Assembly: GCA_015039365.1 (NCBI GenBank)
Contig: WION01000330.1
Span: 1-57,112, forward strand
Direction of reading: 5' to 3'
Origin: Amanita rubescens
Lineage: Eukaryota; Basidiomycota; Agaricomycetes; Agaricales; Amanitaceae
Length of the DNA: 57,112 nucleotides
Made by a program: the position numbers and the translations under genes
Shown: positions 23,288 through 32,341 of the stretch, piece by piece
Layout of the letters: every line of letters starts with the position of its first letter
Numbering within the stretch: the stretch's first letter is position 1
The notes under the pieces: model-generated
Database searches by the model: none
Told to the model about the DNA's origin: nothing
What the model saw: the letters and a program-made list of their open reading frames with translations, nothing else

Positions 23288-23345
23288 ATTCAGCGATGGT
23301 GATCGCGGGCAGTGTTATCGGATGCGTCTTTGCGGTATGTCCATA
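23288..23345 (+). pseudogene. Relic of the transmembrane exon of the same family
   Basis: The stretch GATCGCGGGCAGTGTTATCG then GATGCGTCTTTGCGG matches the transmembrane exon at 22710-22750 (GATCGCAGGCGGCGTCATCG). The similarity ends quickly and no frame continues. A duplicated, decayed fragment. Confidence 0.55.
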
Positions 23346-23707
23346 ACAGCATTGTTTTGTACAAAGCGCCAGGCCTCTATTGCAATAAATACGAGCTCAT
23401 ATGCGTGGAACACGAACTCTATATTTTTTAATGCAATACATGCGAGCTGGGTGCATTTATTACTCAATATCTCGCATCTGGACTCGCTCTGAGTGCGACT
23501 TTCCCATCTCTTGCCCACTCAGTACTCATCACTCGTACCTGATAGACGATACCTCAAAACCATGGTACGAACTTGTACGCTTACGGAAGCCTAAATTAAA
23601 CAAACTATGGAGTTTCAGCTTTTGGCGACAGGCTTCGTTATAATAGTACGTGCGTGACAGCCTCCGAGTCTCGCATCATCCCTTCTCTTCCTTCCCTCGG
23701 CGGAGGT

Positions 23708-23857
23708 ATGAAACCCTTTACCTTTTGGCTCGTCGTGGTAGCAGTGACGTCTGTAACCGTTGCTCAGGTACGTATGCCATTTCCCAATAACTGTACGGAT
23801 GGCCAGTTCGACTGGGTCACATCAATCATCGATCACAATGGGAATAGACAAGCATAG
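23708..23857 (+). pseudogene. First-exon relic of the Cys-rich membrane protein family
   Basis: Begins with a signal peptide (MKPFTFWLVVVAVTSVTVAQ), then NNCTDGQFDW. This is the same CTD...W pattern as the first exon of the gene at 21889. The frame stops at 23855-23857, and the following ectodomain exons are not found before the next copy. Confidence 0.6.
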
Positions 23858-24073
23858 TAATGCCGAAAATAGCCGAACGACGACACAACCATGTAATTCT
23901 CATATTTAATGACAACAGGAGGTCCTTACCATTCTTTGAGCATCGCGTCTTGATTTCTCGATTTCAATCAGCGTTATTTGCTACCTCGCCTCTGCGCTGT
24001 TAAAGCGGTACCAAATCTAGGTATTCGGACATGCTCCTAGCTCCACCCACGCTCACCTACCCCTCGGCCCTCC

Positions 24074-24645
24074 ATGATACTTCATGTCTTTCAGTGGCTT
24101 CAAGTTCCCCCCGTCAGCGTTGCTCAGGACTCAATTTCCAGTAATATACCAAACTGCACGGATGACCGATACAACTGGGTGAGCACGCACTTTGCATCCC
24201 TGTTGGCTCAATCGACAGAAGTAGGCATTCGACTCGATGGGTCGGAGCCCATGTTACGTTGCCGACGTTTTAACGGTGCAGTGCATCGGAAAAAGTAGGA
24301 CACTTTTCTGATCACCATATCTATCTCGAGTCAGTTGGGCTAACGGTGGTTCGTCCAGCATTTCCTATCTTTCAGCCTGGGAGACACATACATGGCTGCG
24401 CCCCTCGCCGATACCTCGTGCTATTGCAATACGGTCTGGTACTCCTTGGTCTCGGCGTGTGTTCGTCGCATCCCTCGTAAATCCACCTTTACGGGAGGAC
24501 GTGATGATCCATCAACGCTGACAGAGCTCAGGGCGCTGGCAACTCGTATTGTTGAAGAAACAAACGTTCTTATCGGAGGATTGAAATCTCCACCAAAAAT
24601 GATTCCTTTCCTGCACATTCACAATGTGTTCTTGCTATCAAAGTA
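24074..24645 (+). pseudogene. Second truncated paralogue of the Cys-rich membrane protein family
   Basis: Exon 1: a signal-like start MILHVFQWLQ, then PNCTDDRYNW. Exon 2 (in another frame after a GTGAGC...AG intron): FDSMGRSPCYVADVLTVQC. Exon 3: TSCYCNTVWYSLVSACV. After that the sequence diverges into RRIPRKSTFTGG and an unrelated helix-like stretch ending at 24645. There is no transmembrane exon. The nucleotide match to 21889-22270 is close, so the duplication is fairly recent and the 3' half was lost or replaced. Confidence 0.65.
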
Positions 24646-24910
24646 ATTACTTATAATTTATTGAAACTTTGCTTGAAGTTGAACAGTGTTCGCAAGGTTT
24701 GAATGCGGCCAATTATCTCAAACTTGGATTATGGGCGGTGAACGTTGCGAAGGAGCGGAAAGGTTGCAAGATTTACGCCGTAGTGCAACCGCGTCGAAGG
24801 TGATGAGAAACAAGAAGTTGTATCTTCAGACGACGGTGATCATTTACATTTTGTAACATAATAAGTCTCTCCTTCACCGAACCACTGATTCATGACTTGG
24901 ACATTAAAAT

Positions 24911-25215
24911 TCAACAGGTGCACGGCTTATTGCTCGTCATGCACCCGCAACTGTCACTCGATACACGGCATGAGCACTTGAGAAACAGAGGTCAGCTCCT
25001 CGGAGAGAATTAGCTAAGAACCAAAAGTAGACGCACGTTGGCGGTATGCGCCTTGTTGACGCAGTCAGAACAATTGCACTTCCCCTTAGAGCAGGCACAT
25101 CCAGTGCCAGACGGGCCACAAGCACTATATTGGTCTGGGTTAATCATAGTATTCACCAGAGTTCCGATTCGCAAACTCACCCACAGTTAGCTTGACAGGT
25201 ACACTCTCCGGGCAT
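24911..25215 (-). CDS. Metallothionein, 62 residues, 15 cysteines, three exons
   Basis: A small metal-binding protein. The exons are 25215-25181, 25124-25037 and 24976-24911, all with GT...AG introns (56 and 60 bp), giving 189 bases in one frame. The start is MPGECTCQANC. The middle has CACSKGKCNCSDC and the last exon has CSCRV, CGC and a terminal CTC. Cysteines sit at 5, 7, 11, 14, 21, 23, 28, 30, 33, 42, 44, 51, 53, 60 and 62, mostly as CxC pairs. There is one histidine and no aromatic residue. This spacing fits fungal metallothioneins that bind copper, zinc or cadmium in the cytosol. That Cys pairs continue in phase across both introns argues strongly for the model. A TATA-like sequence lies about 50 bp upstream of the start. 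Confidence 0.85.
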
Positions 25216-25264
25216 GATGGTGAAAGACACGGGCGATGGTAGAGGTGAGTCAACTATCCGGTGA

Positions 25265-25272
25265 ATATATAC
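25265..25272 (-). promoter_or_regulatory. TATA-like box of the metallothionein gene
   Basis: The minus strand reads GGTATATATTC, about 50 bp upstream of the ATG at 25215. Position and sequence suit a TATA box of an inducible gene. No metal-response element was identified with confidence. Confidence 0.5.
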
Positions 25273-25818
25273 CGTGAATCGATGACGCTCCTAAAAGTTG
25301 GAGCTTCTGAGACAGGATGACTGCACACGTGATACAATTGTCCAACGGAGCTGGGTCGTTTTATTCGAAGGAAGGCAGGGTGAGGCGAAGTCCGACTGTA
25401 ACACGCGGTAACTTCCGAGCCCAACTGAAATCGACGGCGCGCGTGAGATCTCACATGCGATGCGGCGGGCGGGTCCTATAAGTTGTGGATCAGGCAGTGG
25501 GAGTCTTTGATGGTGAGGTTTTTCAGGGAGGATAGGAAGAGGAGGTCCGAGGGAGAGTAGGTTGAGCCGAGATCCGAGGAGTGGATGGGGGAGGACGTCG
25601 TCATCGTTCGACAGAATGGGATATGCTGTGAAGGTTGGGAAGGGAGGCGGCGATGTGGACTATGAGCCAGGAGCAGATTCAGGGCATATGACGGGCATAT
25701 GTACGTGGACGACTACTAGTACCATAAGTCACTGACAAGGAACCATACTAGTGAGTCTACGGAATTTGCTTTACAAAGTAAAATTCAACTAGAAACGTTA
25801 CCCTGGACCCAAAACTTT
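25273..25818. other. Spacer upstream of the metallothionein and downstream of Crinkler copy A
   Basis: Includes an E-box-like CACGTG at about 25326. A purine-rich plus-strand patch (25500-25660) has no usable frame. Nothing else is seen. Confidence 0.35.
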
Positions 25819-28219
25819 TCACGATGACCTCAACAGTGGGAAGCTCCTAACTTCACAGAGCCTGTTGTCCAGAATACGTACATGGGTGAAGTTGTCCTCG
25901 AACACAGCATGATATAATTTTGACATCTCTTAGTAATTGTATCAGTGGAGCAATGACCAAAGACTTGAGTCCACTTACGTGTATGTTTCGCCAACGGACG
26001 TGTAGTACTTACGACAGTCGACAATGATGTAATCAGCTGGAGAAATTGTCCTCGTGTATGACCCTTCTTCGGAGAATCGACTCCAATGACTTGCCAGTCG
26101 ATCACCATTGCGTAGAAGCTCTATCCCCCAACGTTTGGCAGGAATATAGAAATCTACACACCCTTTCGCCATTCCAAATTCGGGGAAGGTGACCAGCGAC
26201 CCTTCCGAAAGAGTGTGACAGCAGCGATACAGTTCGTCCTGATACTGTGCTTCGGGTGGTCGCTGAATACAACCGGGACCTAATCTTCGTTCAGCCGAGA
26301 GAAGATGCGGGGAGAACAGGCGAATGGCGTCGATCACAAATTCCAGAAGACTATTTGCATTGAATCGGGCCCCTTGGAATTTTTCTTCGGAGACATTGCC
26401 CCACTCCACATACCAGCGGTGAAGCGATGACGGGAACAAGTAACCGGTGTCAACTTGTAAATCTATCCTGAACTTGTCTGCGTGGAGCCAACCGTTGCGA
26501 AAACACTGCTGAAGCGCGTCGCTCTTCTCCGAACCAGTCCCAAAGTCGGCCTCCGTTACAACATTCTTAGAAAGGACAACAGAAAAAACACCGGCGGTGG
26601 CCGAGGATTAGCTTATCTGGTGGTAGCCCCCTTGAGAATACCCCAGTGGAACCGAGCCTTCGTAGCAACTTTTCGGGGGTGAATGCGCCCAGAAATGAAT
26701 CCCAAGTGTAAAGTTCGCCGGCATGCTTGGATTCACGAAATGACTGAACCGAATGTCAGACCATGACCCTTTCTAACGCAAAGGACTTACGCCGTCGCTA
26801 ATAACTATTTGAACGAAATCACGGATCGCTCCCCGTGCCCGTTCGTAATACGAAAAACGGCATCAAAAAAAGACTCGTGAAAATAAGACTTCTGGTTCTT
26901 GACCAGATCGTTCAACTCGCTCTGAAAAGGAGTCCAACTGGAGGAAGGTTATCTTCGTGGTCAACATGACGTAACGTGACCCACGGGGTCGGGATCTCCA
27001 TGGTCTCCCCTACATTGATACGCAATGAGGGGCTGCCGTAGCTACAAAAGACGATCGCGAGAGCGTTGAACGTCTCCATGGATTTGAAAAAGTGGTGCCA
27101 GAGTGTACCATCACGATACGTCGCTTGCGCTTCGTCGAAGATACTATTTTCCAGTTTTTGTCTTGAAGATACGACTGATAGTCGCGACTCTCTACTACCT
27201 GCTGTGGCCACCCTTGGATCCAAATAACGTGCACACCGGAGTCTTGCTGCGAGATATGAGTACCAAGTAATCGGGCAAGCACTGTCTTGCCGCTCGCAGG
27301 AGTCCCACGAACCTTCATGGAGTAGGCAGGGATTTCAGAACATTCAACGTCATGACAATACCTGAATGAAACGATATTTCTCGAGTCGTCTGTACAGTCC
27401 TGCAACTGTATCCCTTCGCAGATAAACATTTTGGATTTCAGCTAGCCAGGATGACGGCGGGTTCGGCAGGACATTTGAATCCCGCGATGAGAAAGGTGTG
27501 ATGGTTGCTAATAAGAAATCATGGCAGCGGAGAAACGGATCAAATTCAATGACAATCGGAATTTACCGGCATCAATGTATAGAGGGTTAGAGAGGCAGGT
27601 GGAGAAATTACGAGAATACTTACGTGAAGTAGTGTGTTTCTTCTTTGCTTCGCCATCATCTTGTGCAGACGGCGAGCGGAGGCGTTTTAGGGAAGTTAGG
27701 GAAGCTGAGGTAGAAAACGAGGGGTATATAGAGAGGGGGAAGTAGGGGGCCAGTATGAAAGATTGCCAAAATACAGGAGTAAGAGTGGAAGATTGAGGGA
27801 GCATCAGTCAGGCAATTAGTTAAAATAACGAGATAACGAGAAAACTCACGCGTCTTCGGGACTTCCACAATGACATGGAGGTGATTGCGAGGGGCAGAGG
27901 AGAAATGTTCCGATAATTCATCCATAGGTTTTAATTTGTCGCAGCCTCCTGGGATCTGCTGCGGGGTTTGAACGTCTTTAACTTTCATGTCGATGTCTGC
28001 AGAAGAAACGGGTGAATATAGCTTCCCCGAAAATTAGGTCATCGACCCGCACAGGGAAAATCTCGCTCACCTTCCAGAGCTCGAGGGTGTCGGAGTCGAT
28101 GCCATCAAACTCTCCTTCTTGATCGCTTTCTTCAGGTGATACACCGTCATGCTTTGTCCGATGTCGATAGCGAAAGGGCTGTTGGACACATTGAGAATCC
28201 AACAGAAAAGTGTGAGATC
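25819..28219 (-). pseudogene. Crinkler copy A: CRN header + P-loop NTPase + restriction-endonuclease-like domain (several frame breaks)
   Basis: Header: LTLFCWILNVSNSPFAIDIG then SMTVYHLKKAIKK and, in another frame, FDGIDSDTLELWK, the ubiquitin-like Crinkler N-terminus. Next come a CRN linker (KLKPMDELSEHF, NHLHVIVEVPK), then WLAEIQNVYLRRDTVAGLY. The P-loop is VRGTPASGKTVLARLL and Walker B is FDEAQATY, followed by ALAIVFCSYGSPSL. The C-terminal nuclease-like domain has PEAQYQDELYRCC, VDFYIPAKRWGIELLRNGDR and ADYIIVDCRK. The end is HVRILDNRLCEVRSF, stop at 25819-25821. This NTPase plus REase order is known in fungal and oomycete Crinkler/RHS effectors. Breaks: about 10 bases are missing in the header relative to copy B, and there are at least two indels at about 26860-26930 plus a disordered stretch at about 26600. 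Probably a pseudogene. Confidence 0.75.
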
Positions 28220-29689
28220 TTGCAACTATCGTATGAAAGTTTAACAGGAAAATGTTTCGCCGCATCAACATTTCGAAGACCTCGGAAGAACTGGATGAGG
28301 GATTGATTAGGCTCGGTTGAAACAAACAATAGTCTCCTGCCGAGAAGGATCCAGAACTGAACCTGACCTGTAAATGAGTAGCGACTGAATCATGCATGGA
28401 ATTGTTATTAGGATAGAAAGGACTAACTCATTACGTTTGGAGCTGCTCCTGTCCGCGACTCGGAGAATGTTACAGTAATGAACAAAGGCCGTTCGCACGT
28501 CACGCATCACTCGTCACTCGATGAAGTTGGGACGTTGTGTGCGGGGTGATAATCAAGGTCTGAAAACGAAGAGATCTAGACTAGTGTCGTCGTGCATCAC
28601 GTCGGAAAAGACCGAATTTATTGGTCTGACTACGGGAGACTAGATCTAGATTGAGATGTGGGCCACTGCTTCGCATGGCATGGTCCGAGGCCACATTCAT
28701 GTATACACTGCATTAGATTAGGATGTGTCCATGATATATGTTAAGAAATATAATAATATATGTATGCTCAGCGACTGCATGGAGATCGTATCAACAATAT
28801 CCACGCCCCTTGCACACTAGCCAGAAAATAACATACAACACTCAGGACTATTCGGGTACCCTTAACTCCTAAAAGAAAATGGAAGATTGACTAGATCATA
28901 TTCCAACACCACAGACTCTGAAACGCTGACATTCCGGCGAGAAGACAGTCCGTTTGGGTGATCCGGTGAGTCAGAGTCACGTCCCGCAGCGCCGGGCATA
29001 TATCGTGTCTCGCCATATGTGTCACATAGAAGTGGAAAACGTTGTTATCGTGTGCTGTTTGAGAGAACGAGACAAAGCGCGAAACTGCTGTTACGAACGC
29101 ATGTGACAGTCAGTCGTCATCAAAGGAGGCGACTGGGAGAACGGGGAAGCGACTTACGACCATCGTCTTTTAAAGGCAAGCAGATAAAGCTCTGGAGAGT
29201 GTGCAGGGTGGTCGTTTTTGGCGCTAAGCTAAAAGTGAGCGAGAAACGGGAAGTGAGGGGGGAAATGACTGCCCGCAAGTGAGTAAGTGGGGGTCGAGCA
29301 GAAATGTCTGGTTGCTTACAAAATCCATACAGCCCCGTTGTGGCCTTTCCCGTCACCTGGCTTTCGTGTTGTCGCTCACAACAACTCTTGAAGCAATTTG
29401 GTCCTCGTTGGGGGATCGAGACACGAGGGGAAATTCGATAGCCGGGGGTGAGAACGTGGGTGATGTTATAGACTTGGGAGAGTTTGTTGCAGAGGAGAAG
29501 TAGGTGAAGTATCAGCTCTGGGGCGGGGGTTAGATGGGTATGTGAAAACGAGGGGAAAGATGGGCTCACGTAGGTATAGTACAATACCCCCTCGAAATTG
29601 CATGAACTAGTCAACGAGTTGAGGAGTAAGCGAGATCCGGTGGTAAGAATCCTTGCGCACGGCTATCACCAAAGACAAAGGGTCAGCTC
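28220..29689. other. Spacer between Crinkler copy A and the RRM region
   Basis: Upstream of copy A a frame at 28220-28397 may hold lost 5' exons, but I recognise no domain there. Minus-strand frame 29120-29614 (Ser/Pro/Thr/Leu-rich) looks like chance. Plus-strand frame 29019-29282 is Arg/Lys-rich without a family. No gene is called. Confidence 0.35.
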
Positions 29690-30084
29690 GGATGTACGTC
29701 CTTGTCGAAAATTGAGTCACCCGGTGATCTGAGCTCGTCGACATCCACGATAGAATCGCACATTAGATTCCCCATCAACCCTACATTATCAACGTCACCA
29801 AGGTCCGAGACAGACTCTGCATGCTCGATAGCGTCCTGATGTTTTGATAAAGCAGAAGGTAAGAGCGCGTTGGTATTCGTTGTGAAGGACGACCCATATT
29901 TTGGAGATTAGAAGAGGATGGTTCATGCATAGAGATGGAATCTGTAGATAGGATGATATGAGTAAGGTTTTGGAGGATACGAAACGACACATACCAAGTA
30001 AGAGGTGTGTCCTAGCACTCGAGCAGGACTTGATGTGTGCGTGGAGTATAGGTCGGGTCTCGCCGAAGAGTTTGTCTGATGTCG
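29690..30084 (-). pseudogene. Downstream fragment of the RRM gene (copy 1)
   Basis: After the truncated RRM the minus strand reads on as LRRDPTYTPRTHQ behind an in-frame stop. Then comes a segment encoding HAESVSDLGDVDNVG and, further on, an acidic tail (VDVDELRSPGDSIFDKDV). A second version of the same segment occurs at 31560-31830, so this looks like duplicated, decayed 3' sequence. Confidence 0.5.
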
Positions 30085-31137
30085 TCATTGCAGTCTCACC
30101 AAAGAACCTTGAGCGGGAGTTAAAAACGGAACCTCGAAACGTAAAGACACATACAATACAAAACCGTAGCCGCTCTCGCTCTCCTTGACGTATCGAGTAA
30201 ATGTCCGGACACTGCGAATGGCCCCAAAAGACGCAGCGAGCGCATATAGTTGCTCTTCAGGAAAATGAGGAGGTGGGCCATTGATATAAACGTTAGGTGT
30301 CTTATGGGAGCTATCGATATTGATACAGTCGTTGAGATAAATATCTCGGGAGTTGGAAGGCGCTAACCGCTCGGCAACGCTTTCCTCTGCTATATGAGAA
30401 TGTTGGGTCATCTCCTTGGGGACTACGACAGGCTGCGAAGGAGTTGGCTTAGTAGGGGGACCTGGCGCTTCGCTGTCAGAGGTGACGTCCAAGAGAGGGA
30501 TGGTTTGCTGCAAGGGAGCTGGCGGCAATTGAGGCAAAAGGATGTCAAGCCGTCTTTTGCTGTTGTGAACAGTAGGGGAGACATGAACGTCCTCAGGAAC
30601 ATGTTCAGAGTCGGGCGCTGTTCATAAGGGTCAAGGAATTGTCGATATAGCGTTGAATATAAACAAACCTGTCGATGTATGCGCATTGGGCACAGCGTTT
30701 TCAAGACCAAGCGAAGACAAAAAGATCTCGACGTCGGAGGACTTCGAGTCCTCCAACTCTCCGTCCTCTTGAGATCCAGAAGAGGGTTCCTTGCTAATGT
30801 GAGACGAGTCGCTCTTTGGACTCGCGACTGCAGTGGTACTAGGCGTGTCTGCAGGCAAAGACAAAGCGGTTGGAACTGCCGGTATACATAGAGGAGAAAG
30901 TTCTGGGAGACGCGCAGGAGTAGTGAGTGATGATGGGTCCTTCTCGCGGACCACAGTGGGAGGCGTCGGTCGAACTAGAGCACGAGTGAAAGCTGTGTTT
31001 GATTGGAACGCAAGAGCCGTCTGAGAAGCATGACAAGATAAAGATAGAGGAGCAACAACTTTGCTTGGGTGCGAGGCTGTAGAACAAGGCCGGGAGCCCG
31101 ATACAGTGGTAGAATTAGACAGCTGGTTGTTGGCCAT
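30085..31137 (-). CDS. RNA-binding (RRM) protein, truncated after the first RRM
   Basis: ATG at 31137 (MANNQLSNSTTVSG). A long Ser/Thr/Pro-rich N-terminus includes an acidic patch (SQEDGELEDSKSSDVEIF). After an intron at about 30620-30670 comes PQLPPAPLQQTIPLLDV. Then a clear RRM begins: RNP2-like NVYINGPPPHF, EEQLYALAASFGAIRSVRTF and the RNP1-like SESGYGFVLY. Basidiomycete homologues I remember go on through RNP1 into a helix with SLRRYRNLHP and a second RRM. Here the frame after GYGFVL diverges and meets a stop. No second RRM exists in the window. Probably a broken duplicate of an RNA-binding protein gene, though the N-terminal part is open. Confidence 0.6.
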
Positions 31138-31429
31138 ATTAAAGAAGCGATTAATCAAATGCTAGAGGATGCAAGAGGCCGAAGCGGCGGCTTGGTAACG
31201 CGGACAGGCGATATTGCGTACAAGGACACATATACGATAGCGATAGCAATAGAATTAAGGGTAATAGCGGCGTCGGCTAGGGCGGGTAAAGGCTAGGACG
31301 GATAGTCGGTGGTAGGGAAGAGGGGTTTCGTGCGGTGAGTACGAAAGTTGAGGCAGGAATCAGGATAGTCATGAAACATAGCTGGTCAGCACAATTGAAC
31401 AGTTTAGATTGGGAACACATACCTTGTGT

Positions 31430-31840
31430 AGGTGTTATGTCGATGAGAGAAGACGAACAGATTTGGGGAGGCAGAGGACACAGCAACTGACGGAATAATC
31501 CATATCGGTCGCGTCTTCTTTATCACCGGGAATGTTGACATCTTTGTCTTCTTCGTCAGAGTGGAAATATCTGTATTGATAGGAATCGTCATCATCAACA
31601 TCACGAAAGTTCGAGACAGACTCTACATACTCGGTATCGTCTTGATCTTTTGTTAAATGGGAAGTTAAGAGGGTGTTGGTAAAGAGGCGTGACCTAGCAC
31701 TTAGGTCTCATCCAAGAGGCGTAGTGTTGCGTCTCGCCGCAGTGTTATGTCTCGCGTCTGTCCGGGGACGTTTGTGCCGGAAAATGCCGTGCGCACTAGT
31801 GTGTCTCGGGTCTCGCCGGCCAATTGGTCGGTTAAAGCCG
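31430..31840 (-). pseudogene. Second copy of the RRM-gene 3' fragment
   Basis: The minus strand from 31840 carries a GTGCTAGG-TCACGCCTCTTT segment matching GTGCTAGGACACACCTCTTA of copy 1 (about 30015-30000). YVESVSNFRDVDDDDSYQYR follows, against HAESVSDLGDVDNVG in copy 1, and then an acidic DEEDKDVN tail. The intron-like middle of copy 1 is missing here. It lies upstream of the RRM gene, so it is a separate duplication. Confidence 0.5.
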
Positions 31841-32341
31841 CGTCAGCAAGATACCGAGTCCTTTCAGGCCTCGGAACGTGTAAAGAAAGATACGACTGCG
31901 GGGTTCAAAAAATGTTGGACGCATGATGTTATCATTGCAAGGCTCTGTGTTTGTCGTGGAGTGGAGGGGCCTATCGTTCTGAACTCAGCTGTAATGAGGT
32001 GTTCAGTAGTATAATAGAGAACCGGGATTCAGGATTCCCACAGCCATCATCGGTCATCATGTATCATGTATCACGCATGTTCAGCATATGCGTCTATCAA
32101 ACCGACCTGTAGTCTGAAATGGATGGTAATTCTAAGCTAGCCGAGGCATGAATTTAGTCTAAGTGTGAGGTAGCGAAGTGGCTGTGCCTTCTCTGTATTT
32201 GTTTGTATCATAGCTATAGGGCCTGTTGAGCATGAAGCGGAAGAGGCTTCCTCGCCCCGGTGAGAAAATCGAGTTAACCCTCCTACTGCGGAGAAACTCG
32301 GAACGATCTTTAGTCAATTTGGACCAACAGGGCCGCTCGGA
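31841..32341. other. Spacer
   Basis: 3' flank of Crinkler copy B. A frame at 31673-32014 on the plus strand is chance, antisense to the fragment above. Nothing else is recognised. Confidence 0.4.

Noticed and set aside
29120..29614. A 164-codon minus-strand frame.
   Set aside because: Composition is Ser/Pro/Leu with no domain, no recognisable splice context and no signal peptide.
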